Under the pieces are notes generated by a model. That model was not told the origin of the DNA. It ran no database searches and worked only from the letters and a program-made list of their open reading frames with translations. From assembly GCA_016844285.1 (NCBI GenBank), contig JAENIS010000016.1, forward strand, positions 1 to 20,837: 20,837 bases of DNA. The letters are read 5' to 3'. Positions 1 to 9,675 of this stretch are shown here, in pieces. The position numbers and the translations under genes are program-made. Origin of the DNA: Dehalococcoidales bacterium. Lineage in GTDB: Bacteria; Chloroflexota; Dehalococcoidia; Dehalococcoidales; UBA2162. How positions within the stretch are numbered: position 1 is the stretch's first letter; each line of letters opens with the position of its first letter.

Positions 1-2
1 TA

Positions 3-521
3 AAGCTGGAGCAGGTTCTTTTTATCCCGGCCGGCCAGCCCAGGTTCAAGTTAGATAGCGATATTTCCGCTGCTGAGCATCGGGTGGAGATGGTGCGCCT
101 GGCCATTGCGGGCAGGCCCGGCTTCAAACTGTCCACCATGGAGGTAGAACGTCCGGGTCCATCCTATACGGTTGATACCATGGCCGAGTTGCAGGTTCAA
201 TACGGGGTGCAGGCGGAGCTTGTTTTCCTTCTGGGCTGGGATACGCTGGCTCAGCTCCCGCAATGGAAGGAGCCATCACGGCTGATTAAGCTGTGCCGCC
301 TGGTGGCGGTACCGAGACCGGGATATGCCTTGCCTGACCTTGCGGTTATGGAAGGGGTTATCCCCGGCATATCCCGGAGAGTAATCGTTCTGGATAGACC
401 TGAAGTGGATATTAGTGCCACCGGGCTTAGACAACGTGCCATCCGGGGGCTTTCTCTGAGCCATCTTGTTCCTGAGCCGGTGGTGGACTATATCAGGGAA
501 CATGGGCTTTACTCAACATAG
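3..521 (+). CDS. nadD: Nicotinate-nucleotide adenylyltransferase, 5'-truncated by window edge
   Basis: Transfers AMP from ATP to nicotinate mononucleotide, making deamido-NAD in cytosolic NAD biosynthesis. The reading frame is open from base 3, so the start and the N-terminal GxFDPxHxGH nucleotide-binding motif lie upstream of the window. What remains is typical of NadD: FIPAGQPRFK, then HRVEMVRLAI, the ERPGPSYTVDT segment, the FLLGWDTLAQLPQW segment (canonical GxDxLxxLxxW), and near the C terminus ISATGLRQR, the counterpart of the ISSTxIR motif that closes over ATP. The protein ends in the usual VxxYIxxHxLY. About 172 residues are visible, against about 200 for the full family. The next plus-strand gene begins about 75 bp downstream. 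Family assignment is secure; only the 5' end is missing. Confidence 0.93.
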   Translation, partial: KLEQVLFIPAGQPRFKLDSDISAAEHRVEMVRLAIAGRPGFKLSTMEVERPGPSYTVDTMAELQVQYGVQAELVFLLGWDTLAQLPQWKEPSRLIKLCRLVAVPRPGYALPDLAVMEGVIPGISRRVIVLDRPEVDISATGLRQRAIRGLSLSHLVPEPVVDYIREHGLYST

Positions 522-599
522 TAGGGGAGTTGGCGCTAGGATATATACTAGGTTGGTAGTAAAAACAGTTTCACTAGAAGGTAGGGAGCAATTATATTG

Positions 600-869
600 A
601 TGTCATTGGCAAGTGTCGTAACGGTTATAATTGCTACGTTTATCATGGGGCTCGTAGTCTTTGGATTGGGAAGACGGCAGGTCAAGAGACGTTATTTAGT
701 GATAGTCGTTGGATTCTCGATGTTCGTTATCATCTTATCTTCGTTCTACATTAGCGATTCTGTAATATCCCTATTCGCCCTAGCATTTGCTGGGCTTACA
801 TCGATATTTTGTGCTTTTATTGCTAATTTCGCATTGAAGATGGCCGAATGGACAACAAAGAAACGATAG
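600..869 (+). CDS. Small three-helix membrane protein, unknown function
   Basis: An 89-residue protein that is almost entirely hydrophobic. Three membrane segments are visible at about residues 3-24, 34-53 and 57-80, separated by a basic loop (GRRQVKRR) and a short SDS turn, with a basic C-terminal tail (TTKKR). By the positive-inside rule the first loop should face the cytosol. ATG 600 is preceded by TAGGGAG at 582-588 with an 11-nt gap; a TTG at 597 would give one extra residue and 8-nt spacing, so the start is uncertain by one codon. It lies between nadD and a flavoprotein gene on the same strand and is more AT-rich than its neighbours. I do not recognise the family, and nothing in the sequence suggests an enzymatic role. 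Confidence 0.6.
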   Translation: MSLASVVTVIIATFIMGLVVFGLGRRQVKRRYLVIVVGFSMFVIILSSFYISDSVISLFALAFAGLTSIFCAFIANFALKMAEWTTKKR

Positions 870-937
870 AGTTGCGAGGTTTATCGGCACGGATTCCATA
901 GTCCCGAATCTCGCTTAAAATTGATTGGAGGTGAATC

Positions 938-1501
938 TTGAAGGCGATTGGTATTGTCGGCAGTCCGAGAAAGAGTGGTAATACGGAACTGCTCACCCAG
1001 CATACCCTGAAGGCAATCGAGGAGGAGGGATTGGACACCGAGTTGGTCAGATTGGCTGATTTTGATATCCGTCCCTGCAATGCCTGTATGGCCTGCCGGA
1101 AAGAGGAGCAATGCACCATTAAGGACGACCTCTTCCCGCTCTATACCAGGCTTAAGGAGTGCGAGGCGATTGTACTGGCAACGCCGGTGTACTTTGGTTC
1201 GGCCACTGCCCTGACCAAAGCGTTTATGGAAAGGACGGGCTACATTGGCCGCCCCCGGAAGGCCTTTGAGGGCAAGGTCGGCGGCCCCTTGGTGGTTGCC
1301 CGCCGCGCCGGTCAGACCTTTACTTTTGCCCAGCTCATGTTCTGGTTTCATATCCTCGGTTTCGTGATGCCCAGCTCCAGCTACTGGAACATCGCCATTG
1401 GCCGTGAAAAAGGGGACGTTTTGGGTGATGAGGAAGGGATGACCACCGCCTGGAACTTCGGCAAGAACATCGCCTTCTTGGTGAAGAAGCTAAATGCGTA
1501 G
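938..1501 (+). CDS. NADPH-dependent FMN reductase / iron-sulfur flavoprotein (Isf-like)
   Basis: A 187-residue flavodoxin-fold protein expected to bind FMN and pass electrons in the cytosol. It opens with a beta strand and the FMN phosphate loop GSPRKSGNT (residues 8-16). A compact cysteine motif follows at Cys47, Cys50, Cys53 and Cys59 (CX2CX2CX5C), which matches the [4Fe-4S] motif of archaeal and anaerobic iron-sulfur flavoproteins. ATPVYFGSATALTKAFMERT around residues 85-105 is the usual flavin-side PVYF motif. The start is TTG 938, supported by GGAGGTG at 927-933 with 4-nt spacing. It may act as an electron carrier for low-potential reactions in an anaerobe; its partner is not identifiable. 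The gene is followed by a strong hairpin at 1557-1586 and faces a convergent gene. Confidence 0.85.
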   Translation: MKAIGIVGSPRKSGNTELLTQHTLKAIEEEGLDTELVRLADFDIRPCNACMACRKEEQCTIKDDLFPLYTRLKECEAIVLATPVYFGSATALTKAFMERTGYIGRPRKAFEGKVGGPLVVARRAGQTFTFAQLMFWFHILGFVMPSSSYWNIAIGREKGDVLGDEEGMTTAWNFGKNIAFLVKKLNA

Positions 1502-1556
1502 TCTAGCGGGCAGCGGTTAAATATCCAGTGGTGGTTCAGGAACCCCTTACCCTTTA

Positions 1557-1586
1557 TCCCTCTCCCCTTGGTAAAGGGGAGAGGGA
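1557..1586. repeat. Hairpin of interspersed repeat family, between convergent genes
   Basis: A perfect 13-bp inverted repeat: TCCCTCTCCCCTT at 1557-1569 and AAGGGGAGAGGGA at 1574-1586, with loop GGTA. The flank CCTTACCCTTTAT at 1546-1557 matches, in reverse orientation, the GATAAAGGG flank of related copies near 7702-7731 and 14888-14931. It sits between the stop codons of two convergent genes, so it could end transcription both ways, but there is no clean U-tract; the sequence similarity to other copies points to a repeat first. Confidence 0.7.
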
Positions 1587-1620
1587 CTAGATTTTAGAAG
1601 AGGGGCTTCGCCTTTCTTAT

Positions 1621-2748
1621 CTATTTTGTCTCGCTGACCAGTACCTCATCGCCATCCCAGGCGAGCTGCACCTTCAATCCCTGGCTGTCCGATATTTGCT
1701 GCACGTAGTCAACGACTTCCTGTGCCCTGGGGGATTTACGCGTCAGTACCTCAGGCTCCCGGTTCGCATTGATGAGAACCGGGATATAGCTTACCTTCTG
1801 GATTTTCTTATCTTGTATCACCGCCTTAGCGATAATGGTCTTGCGCGCATCGGTGTCGCGCGGATAGTCGTGGTAAAGCTCAGTGTGTGCCGTTGTATAG
1901 AGTTGGTCAAAACCCTTCGCCAGTTTTCCGGGGAAAGCAAGCCCATGCTCGAGAGCGAAATTAGCCAGGCCATAGAAAATGGACTTCCCTTTATAAACCT
2001 CGATACCCTTCAGGATATGGGCATGGCACTGAAGCACCAGGTCAGCCCCGGCATCAACGGCGGCGTAACTGGCTTCTTTCTGGTACATGGGGATAACCGC
2101 CGGTTTAAAGTGCAGGCCGCAATGTATAAAGACCACCAGCACATCCACCTGTGGTCTCAGCTTCTTGATGTCTTCCTCCATCGCGGCCTTGTCTTCGGGC
2201 CAGAGCTTGGTGACGATGCGGGGAGGCGAGCCTGGCTGAAAGTCTAGCTGCTGATAGTAGGTCGTGGCTCTTAACGGAACACAGCCGGGAATATCGGCTT
2301 CAGCCACCAATCCAGGGCAAATGATAGAAATGTAAGCGAGAAAGCCTACTTTAGTCCCTTTTCTCTCCAGGATAGCCGGCTTTCTGGCTTCCTGGATATT
2401 CTTTCCGGCACCAATCACCGGTATATTATTCTTCTTAAGGGCATCGAGAGTATCATAGAAAGCATCCCAGCCATAGTCCATGGCATGATTACAGGCGAAG
2501 GACATGACATCGAAGCCAGCCCCTTCTTCGGTGAGTGCCGAGATGTTCTTCGCCCTCAACCGGCACGGTGAGTGAGGGACAAAATTGGGAGTACCTCTGT
2601 CGGATAAGGGTGATTCCATCTGGCCGAAGACAATATCGGCAGTACGGAAGACATCACCGCAATGGCGAAATATGGAGGGAGGGTCATCCCGATTGGGGCT
2701 AACATCACCAACACCAACTAATGTAAACGAATCCTTCTTCTGAGGCAT
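1621..2748 (-). CDS. CapA-family metallophosphatase-like protein, copy 1
   Basis: A 375-residue member of the CapA / PGA_cap family (poly-gamma-glutamate capsule synthesis, calcineurin-like fold). Family landmarks: GVGDVSPNRDDPP at the N terminus, FGQMESPLSDRGTP (equivalent of NLExPL), SFACNHAMDYG, the GAGKNIQEARKP stretch, VVFIHCGLHF, DAGADLVLQCHAHILKGIE (metal-site GHxH region, here QCHAH) and FYGLANF. There is no signal peptide or membrane anchor, unlike many CapA proteins, so a cytosolic role or a different substrate is possible. ATG 2748 is preceded by GGAGGAGTATAA, the same leader as copy 2 (4626-5780), to which it is very similar along its whole length. Copy 1 is about nine residues shorter, in the segment following its GLANFALEHG stretch. 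It is last in a minus-strand run behind a solute-binding lipoprotein. The biochemical role is unknown. Confidence 0.85.
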   Translation of the reverse strand: MPQKKDSFTLVGVGDVSPNRDDPPSIFRHCGDVFRTADIVFGQMESPLSDRGTPNFVPHSPCRLRAKNISALTEEGAGFDVMSFACNHAMDYGWDAFYDTLDALKKNNIPVIGAGKNIQEARKPAILERKGTKVGFLAYISIICPGLVAEADIPGCVPLRATTYYQQLDFQPGSPPRIVTKLWPEDKAAMEEDIKKLRPQVDVLVVFIHCGLHFKPAVIPMYQKEASYAAVDAGADLVLQCHAHILKGIEVYKGKSIFYGLANFALEHGLAFPGKLAKGFDQLYTTAHTELYHDYPRDTDARKTIIAKAVIQDKKIQKVSYIPVLINANREPEVLTRKSPRAQEVVDYVQQISDSQGLKVQLAWDGDEVLVSETK

Positions 2749-2869
2749 TTATACTCCTCCTTACCATTTTTGACTTTACTCAATATTTCTTGTAAGACGA
2801 GATTTTCTAAATCTGGCTCAGACTCCGACGGCACCACACTTAGATAGTATTGATTCACTCACTCTCACT

Positions 2870-4549
2870 CTACTGCTTCGCATGTTTGGCGGTATCAAGA
2901 TAAATACCGATAGCCGCCACTGGTGAGCTATATGCCATGTCTATCTTCTGTGCCCAAACCAGTATCGATGGAACGGAGGCAATCGTTAAACCGGTATAAG
3001 CATCAGCACCCAGTTTTATTACCTGGGCCAGCATCTCACGTCTTTTGGTGACATCCGTCTCGCTCAAAGCACCGTCTATCAGTTTATCTGCTTCAGGAAA
3101 TGCGCTGCCCAGAAGGACCATGGTACCTTTCGAATGATACCCGGTTTGCAGGCGCCCTGGCGTCAGAGGACTGCCCGACGTTGACCGGGGACTGGCGATG
3201 CCGACTGCGGCGTTATCCTTCAGGTAGTAAGCCCGGCTACTGAAGGTCGCCGACTCCATGGGAGCAATCTCCACTTTTACCCCTATCTTTGCCCAGTAAC
3301 CCTGTAGAACCTCACCTAGCTTGGGCAAATAGGGAGCACCACTCATCGTGTAGCTCCACATCGGGAGGGTGAAGCCATTGGGATAACCGGCCTCCTTCAG
3401 GAGACGTTTTGCCTCCTCCAGGTCATAGCGGTAAATCTTGGCACAATAATCCTCCCAATAGCGTAAGTCGACATCCACTGACCCTGGCCAGATGAATTGG
3501 GGTGTCGCCGGCCCGGCCTTGCCGTAGAACATGGATTGCTTGATTTCCTCGCGATTGATTGCCAGGGAGAGTGCCTGGCGCACCTTGATATTGCTGATTG
3601 GCATGCCCGTAGCCCTGGAGTCATAAGCACCCATCAAAACAACCCCGACCTGCTCGGAGTATTGAACACCAACCTTGAAACCAATTTTTTCCATCTCCGT
3701 GGCAGATTCCATCCCTAGCTCAGCGACGTCGACTTCTCCGGTCTTCATCATTGCCACCCGTGTGTTTTCTTCCGGTATGACGATAAACATCAGCTTCTTG
3801 AAGGCGGGAACCTGTCTCCAGTGGTTATCCACCGCTTCCAATTCAGTCAGGTCTCCGGAAACAGCGCGGACAAACTTCCACGGGCCAGAGCCTACCGGGT
3901 GACGCTCGAAGTATTCTATGCCCTGTCGTTCAAGGTAATCCTTCGGCATGACGCCTGCCTGACCCGGGGTATACCAGCTGGAGAAGTAGGGAAGGAATGG
4001 CTGCTTATCATTAGTGTAGACACGGACGGCATAATCGTCCACTTTCTCAACACTCTTGACGTAATTCCTGATATTGGGGAAATAGGAATTTGGTATCCGG
4101 TACTGCTCAATGCTGAACTTTAAGTCATCAGCCGTCAGGTCCTCGCCGTTATGGAACTTTATCCCCTTGCGGACATGGTAAATCCAGGATAGACCATCAG
4201 GAGACATCTCCCATTTCTCGATTACCCCCGGCGCCAGTAGTCCTTTATCTAACCGGAACATGGTATCAAAGATGACGCCCCTATTGAGCGTACCCCCGGC
4301 ATTTTCTATCGGTAGATAAAACTTTTCCATGTCAAAACTTTTTACGGCGGCGACGATTCCTCCATAGGGCCCGGTGGGGGCCGGGGTCGGCGCAGGTGCG
4401 GGAGTCGGTGTCGGCGCAGGGGTCGGGGTTGGTGTCGGCGTCGGCGCAGGAGTCGGTGTCGGAGCAGGGGTTGGTGCGGCACAGCCAGCCAGCAGAATTA
4501 CCGCCGCCAATGCTACCGCCAGTATCCTGATTCCTGGTAAACTTCTCAT
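2870..4549 (-). CDS. Family-5 extracellular solute-binding lipoprotein (DppA/OppA type), copy 1
   Basis: A 559-residue ABC-transporter substrate-binding protein of the peptide/nickel family (SBP_bac_5). It begins with a lipoprotein signal peptide ending in the lipobox LLAGC (acylated Cys23), then a roughly 40-residue Pro/Thr/Ala linker that should hold the domain away from the membrane. The binding domain carries the hallmarks [34 protein letters not shown] and [15 protein letters not shown]. The start is set by GGGAGG at minus-strand positions 4555-4560, five bases before ATG 4549; a 30-residue longer reading has no signal peptide at its N terminus. Only 76 bp separate it from the upstream CapA copy 2, suggesting co-transcription. 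No permease or ATPase subunit lies in the window, so it is an orphan or uses a distant transporter. Substrate unknown; the family takes up peptides, but also nickel and other solutes. Confidence 0.9.
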   Translation of the reverse strand: MRSLPGIRILAVALAAVILLAGCAAPTPAPTPTPAPTPTPTPTPAPTPTPAPAPTPAPTGPYGGIVAAVKSFDMEKFYLPIENAGGTLNRGVIFDTMFRLDKGLLAPGVIEKWEMSPDGLSWIYHVRKGIKFHNGEDLTADDLKFSIEQYRIPNSYFPNIRNYVKSVEKVDDYAVRVYTNDKQPFLPYFSSWYTPGQAGVMPKDYLERQGIEYFERHPVGSGPWKFVRAVSGDLTELEAVDNHWRQVPAFKKLMFIVIPEENTRVAMMKTGEVDVAELGMESATEMEKIGFKVGVQYSEQVGVVLMGAYDSRATGMPISNIKVRQALSLAINREEIKQSMFYGKAGPATPQFIWPGSVDVDLRYWEDYCAKIYRYDLEEAKRLLKEAGYPNGFTLPMWSYTMSGAPYLPKLGEVLQGYWAKIGVKVEIAPMESATFSSRAYYLKDNAAVGIASPRSTSGSPLTPGRLQTGYHSKGTMVLLGSAFPEADKLIDGALSETDVTKRREMLAQVIKLGADAYTGLTIASVPSILVWAQKIDMAYSSPVAAIGIYLDTAKHAKQ

Positions 4550-4625
4550 CAGAGCCTCCCTTTTAATTTCACCATTCAAGTTCCGTCGGCAAAGGTTATA
4601 ACCACTCAAAATTGCGGGGCGCTTA

Positions 4626-5780
4626 CTATTGCCCGTCACTAATCAATACCTCGTTACCATCCCAGGCGAACTTCACCTTCAGTTCCTGGCTGTCCGATAT
4701 TTGTTTCACGTAGTCAAAGACTTCCTGTGCCCGGGGGCTTTTTCGCGTGACTACCTCCGGCTCACTGTCGGGATTAATGTAGGTCGGGATGTAGCTTACT
4801 TTCTGAATTTTCTTGCCCTCTATCACCGCCTTGGCGACCATGGTCATGCGGGCATCCGGGTGATAACCACCGTATTTTTCCCACCCCGGAATCGGCTTCA
4901 AGTGGTAAAGTTCGTCGTGTGCCCTGAGATAAAGCGGGTCCCGAGCCTCTACTTTTCTGGGAAAATGCCGCCCCTTGTCACCGGCAAAATTACCCAGACC
5001 ATAGAAAATGGTTTTCCCTTTGTATACTTCGATACCCTTCAGGATGTGGGCATGGCACTGGAGTACCAGGTCTGCCCCGGTATCGATGGCGGCGTAAGCT
5101 GCTTCCTTCTGGTACATGGGGATGATTGCTGGCAGGAAGTGAACGCCGCAATGCATGAAGACTACCAGCACGTCTACCTTGTCTCTCAGCTTCTTGATGT
5201 CCTCCTCCATCGCCTGTTTATCCTCAGGGAAGAGTTTAGTGATAATGAGGGGAGGTGTGCCCGGTTGAAAGTCCAACTGCTGGTAGCAGCTAGTGGCTCT
5301 GAGCGGAACACAACCAGGAATATCTGCCTCAGCCACCAAACCCGGAAAGATGATTGAAAGGTAGGCGAGAAAGCCCACCTTAGTCCCTTTTCTCTCCAGA
5401 ATCACCGGTTTTCTGGCTTGCTTAATGTTCCTGCCCGCACCAATCACAGGTATTTTGTTCTTCTTGAGGATATCGAGCGTATCGAAGAAAGCCTCTTCGC
5501 CATAGTCCATGGCATGATTACAGGCGAAGGACATGACATCGAATCCAGCTCCCTCCTCGGTCATCGCCGAGATGTTCTTAGCCCGATGCTGGCTCGTTCC
5601 GCCAGGGATAAACATCGGGGTCCCCCTATCGGATAAGGTTGACTCCATCTGTCCGAAGACGATGTCGGCGGTGCGGAAGACGTCACCACAATGGCGGAAA
5701 ATGGAGGGAGGGTCCTCCCGCTCGGGTCTCACATCACCCACACCAACTAATGTAAATGAATCCTTTTGCTTCTGAGCCAT
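4626..5780 (-). CDS. CapA-family metallophosphatase-like protein, copy 2
   Basis: A 384-residue paralog of the 1621-2748 protein, colinear throughout: GVGDVRPEREDPPSIF, FGQMESTLSDRGTP, SFACNHAMDYG, VVFMHCGVHF, DTGADLVLQCHAHILKGIE and FYGLGNF. It keeps the more canonical GLGNF where copy 1 has GLANF, and carries an extra WEKYGGYHPDAR-like segment near residue 300. No signal peptide or membrane segment. ATG 5780 follows GGAGGAGTATAA, identical to copy 1. It is the first gene behind a near-consensus sigma70 promoter (5829-5857) and heads the order CapA copy 2, binding lipoprotein, CapA copy 1. The family is linked to poly-gamma-glutamate and capsule functions, but none of the partner capsule genes (capB, capC) is present. 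Role unknown. Confidence 0.85.
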   Translation of the reverse strand: MAQKQKDSFTLVGVGDVRPEREDPPSIFRHCGDVFRTADIVFGQMESTLSDRGTPMFIPGGTSQHRAKNISAMTEEGAGFDVMSFACNHAMDYGEEAFFDTLDILKKNKIPVIGAGRNIKQARKPVILERKGTKVGFLAYLSIIFPGLVAEADIPGCVPLRATSCYQQLDFQPGTPPLIITKLFPEDKQAMEEDIKKLRDKVDVLVVFMHCGVHFLPAIIPMYQKEAAYAAIDTGADLVLQCHAHILKGIEVYKGKTIFYGLGNFAGDKGRHFPRKVEARDPLYLRAHDELYHLKPIPGWEKYGGYHPDARMTMVAKAVIEGKKIQKVSYIPTYINPDSEPEVVTRKSPRAQEVFDYVKQISDSQELKVKFAWDGNEVLISDGQ

Positions 5781-5828
5781 TTATACTCCTCCGTTTAATT
5801 TTAGCAGTGTTTCGTGGCGGCTGGTTCC

Positions 5829-5857
5829 AGTATAGGCAGACTTCAGGGTGATGTCAA
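5829..5857 (-). promoter_or_regulatory. Sigma70-like promoter for CapA copy 2 operon
   Basis: On the minus strand, -35 TTGACA at 5852-5857 and -10 TATACT at 5829-5834 are separated by exactly 17 bp. This is 11 of 12 consensus positions, and it lies about 50 bp before the ATG at 5780, giving a 5' leader of roughly 40 nt. Confidence 0.75.
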
Positions 5858-5894
5858 TATCTCGGGGGATTTCCAAGCTTAAAATCCCTCTCAA

Positions 5895-5915
5895 TCTCCC
5901 TTTACGAAAGGGAGA
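5895..5915. repeat. Short hairpin of the CTCCCTTT/AAAGGGAG family
   Basis: TCTCCCTTT at 5895-5903 and AAAGGGAGA at 5907-5915 form a perfect 9-bp stem with loop ACG. The flanking CCCTCTC and GAGG resemble the larger hairpin repeats at 1557 and 14888, so this looks like a degenerate copy. It lies upstream of the promoter for the CapA operon and downstream of the 127-bp element. Confidence 0.5.
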
Positions 5916-5955
5916 GGAAATGCAAAACAAGGTTTGGCATCAGCCTGCCGGCTCA

Positions 5956-6082
5956 CTAGTGTAGTGTCTCAGTAATAACTTACCATATAACCCGTTCGTG
6001 CTGAGCTTGTCGAAGCATCTTGCCCTTCGACTAGCTCAGGGCGAACGGGGTTTGTAAACCTGTTTATGAGACACTACACTAG
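5956..6082. mobile_element. 127-bp MITE-like element with nested palindrome
   Basis: Outer ends are a perfect 16-bp inverted repeat: CTAGTGTAGTGTCTCA at 5956-5971 and its reverse complement at 6067-6082. A TA dinucleotide lies at each outer end, consistent with a TA target-site duplication as made by Tc1/mariner-IS630 type transposases (inference). Inside is a second, imperfect palindrome, 5991-6016 against 6024-6049, with about 23 of 26 positions paired around a 7-nt loop; it contains the GAGCTTGTCGAAG / CTTCGACTAGCTC core seen in interspersed repeats of many bacteria. No ORF. It occupies most of the 334-bp gap between an MmgE/PrpD gene and the CapA promoter; the rest of the gap holds only the small hairpin and the promoter. 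Confidence 0.7.
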
Positions 6083-6114
6083 CAGATAACGACTCCCCGG
6101 CCTATCGAACCTGA

Positions 6115-7497
6115 CTAAGCTCTGATTGGTACTTTTCCGGCCACTGCCTCCATACCCTGGCTAATGCTGCCCATCTTCTCCATGTTCCACCAGAGGTCAC
6201 AGGCACGGTCGACGGCTTCCCGGGGCAGCGAGAGGGCGCCGTTAGCCCTGAACTTGGCCATTAGCTCCGCATCACTGAGAGGATTGGCCGGCGACCCCAG
6301 CATCGTACCCCTGCTTGTCGCTCGGGAGAAGGTACGTCCGTCCTTCAGGGTAATGGTTACCGGCTGCTCTGGTCCCCTCCTCCTGTAATCCGGATCCGAT
6401 GCATTGATTTCGTGTATCACTACCTTGCTCAAGGCCTGGCGAAGCACGGGGCGATTCAGCTTCTCATCAGTGAAGCTATCGATGTTAACCTGCTTATCAA
6501 TCATCGCTGTCGCCACGTTGTAGGGAATGCTGAATTTCCCCTGGTAGCCACTGGTCGGCTCAGGATAGAGCATCGCTGACGAGTTATGACTAACGTTCTC
6601 CACATCCACCCGCAAGATATCCTCGAAACTAATATCGTTCTCCTTTAAAAGAGACAGAACGGAGTCCAGTGTGGCATGGTTGCCACTGCAACAGGGATAT
6701 TTCTTAATGATGAGCTGAACTGTCAGGGGCTGCTCGAGGGATTTTCGAATGGCTTCGAGGTTAAACTGGTTTCGGCCAGCGTAAGAACCAAGCAACCCCA
6801 TCCCGCTTTCCAAGACCTTTTCTGTGCCCGTCCAACCTTCCCGGGCAAGTGAACAGGCCATGATACCATTATGGCTGGCCATACCGGCATGGAGTGGCTT
6901 GGTATAGGTACCCATATTCTGGGACAGACCACCACCCATCGAGCCTGCCGTCCCCAGAGCCATCATCGTCTGCTCTACGCTGAGCTTGAGCAGGCGGGCA
7001 CAGGCGGCCGTCGCCGCCATGACGCCAAAGGTTGAGGTGCCATGGAAGCCGCTCCCCATCTGGCTGTAGTTGGGGCAGCCGGCAGCGAGAGCAACACCCA
7101 CCCTAAGCCCAATGACATAAGCATTGATAATTTCCCTGCCTGATGTACCCAGGCGCTCTCCCAAAGCGACCAGAGGCGATAGTAAAACACAGGTGGGGTG
7201 CATAAAGCCTCCTCCCGTGTCATCGTAGTCCAGGGCATGGGCAAAAGTACCGTTGGCTAGAGCTGCCAATGGTGCCGATGTTCGCAACCCCGTTCCCACC
7301 ACGGTGCTTTCCGGCGTCCCCCCGAGCTCCTTCACGTAGGTGGTCATCATCTTACCGGGTGGTGAGGCGACACCGGCTAACATCGTCCCCACACCGTCGA
7401 AACAACTGCGTTTGGCCGTAGTGATGGCCTCTGCCCCTATCTCCCGGTCACTGGTTTCGACAATAAAGTGTGCTACCTTTTCTTCCGTAGTTCCCAT
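6115..7497 (-). CDS. MmgE/PrpD family protein (2-methylcitrate dehydratase-like)
   Basis: A 460-residue cytosolic member of the MmgE/PrpD family, which includes 2-methylcitrate dehydratase, cis-aconitate decarboxylase and iminodisuccinate epimerase; members add or remove water or CO2 from polycarboxylates. Family landmarks: NGTFAHALDYDDT around residues 82-94 (DDT region of the active site), GFHGTSTFGVMAATAACARLL around 150-170, TKPLHAGMASHNGIMA around 198-213, and KKYPCCSGNHATLDS around 268-282. The length is normal. The start is supported by AGGAGGT about 9 bases upstream of ATG 7497. It is not next to prpB, prpC or other methylcitrate-cycle genes, so the specific substrate is open. It follows gyrB on the same strand after a 234-bp gap, and the MITE-like element lies downstream. 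Confidence 0.88.
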   Translation of the reverse strand: MGTTEEKVAHFIVETSDREIGAEAITTAKRSCFDGVGTMLAGVASPPGKMMTTYVKELGGTPESTVVGTGLRTSAPLAALANGTFAHALDYDDTGGGFMHPTCVLLSPLVALGERLGTSGREIINAYVIGLRVGVALAAGCPNYSQMGSGFHGTSTFGVMAATAACARLLKLSVEQTMMALGTAGSMGGGLSQNMGTYTKPLHAGMASHNGIMACSLAREGWTGTEKVLESGMGLLGSYAGRNQFNLEAIRKSLEQPLTVQLIIKKYPCCSGNHATLDSVLSLLKENDISFEDILRVDVENVSHNSSAMLYPEPTSGYQGKFSIPYNVATAMIDKQVNIDSFTDEKLNRPVLRQALSKVVIHEINASDPDYRRRGPEQPVTITLKDGRTFSRATSRGTMLGSPANPLSDAELMAKFRANGALSLPREAVDRACDLWWNMEKMGSISQGMEAVAGKVPIRA

Positions 7498-7701
7498 CTG
7501 ACTTTTACCTCCTTTTCTACTTAGTAGCCCCTCGTTACCCTTCTTGTCTTTGACCCAGACTTTATCATATCAGCTCAGCAGGAGCAATGAAATGTCACAG
7601 GCATGGATGCCGAGAATTGCCGGAGTTCTGGATATAGTCTGTTGTAAATCAGCGAAATTGTTAGTAATAGCACCTCTTTCCAGCGCTTCAGGATATGCTC
7701 A

Positions 7702-7731
7702 GGAGAGGGGGATAAAGAGGGGGGAGGTTGA
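7702..7731. repeat. Partial copy of the hairpin repeat, abutting gyrB stop codon
   Basis: GGAGAGGGGGATAAAG at 7702-7717 is identical to 14905-14920 and is followed by G-rich sequence ending GAGGTTG in both places. Only the right half of the hairpin is present here, so it appears to be a truncated copy. It lies directly beyond the gyrB stop (7732-7734). Confidence 0.5.
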
Positions 7732-9666
<1,935 letters not shown>

Positions 9667-9675
9667 CTACCCCTG

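Noticed and set aside
4374..4601. Plus-strand ORF rich in Gly-Val-Gly-Ala repeats
   Set aside because: It is the antisense reading of the Pro/Thr linker of the binding lipoprotein and has no ribosome site.
4550..4639. 30-residue N-terminal extension of the first binding lipoprotein
   Set aside because: It would place a hydrophilic stretch before the signal peptide; the ribosome site is ideally placed for ATG 4549.
4629..5357. 242-codon plus-strand ORF
   Set aside because: Shadow of CapA copy 2; a similar shadow exists opposite copy 1, as expected from paralogous sequence.
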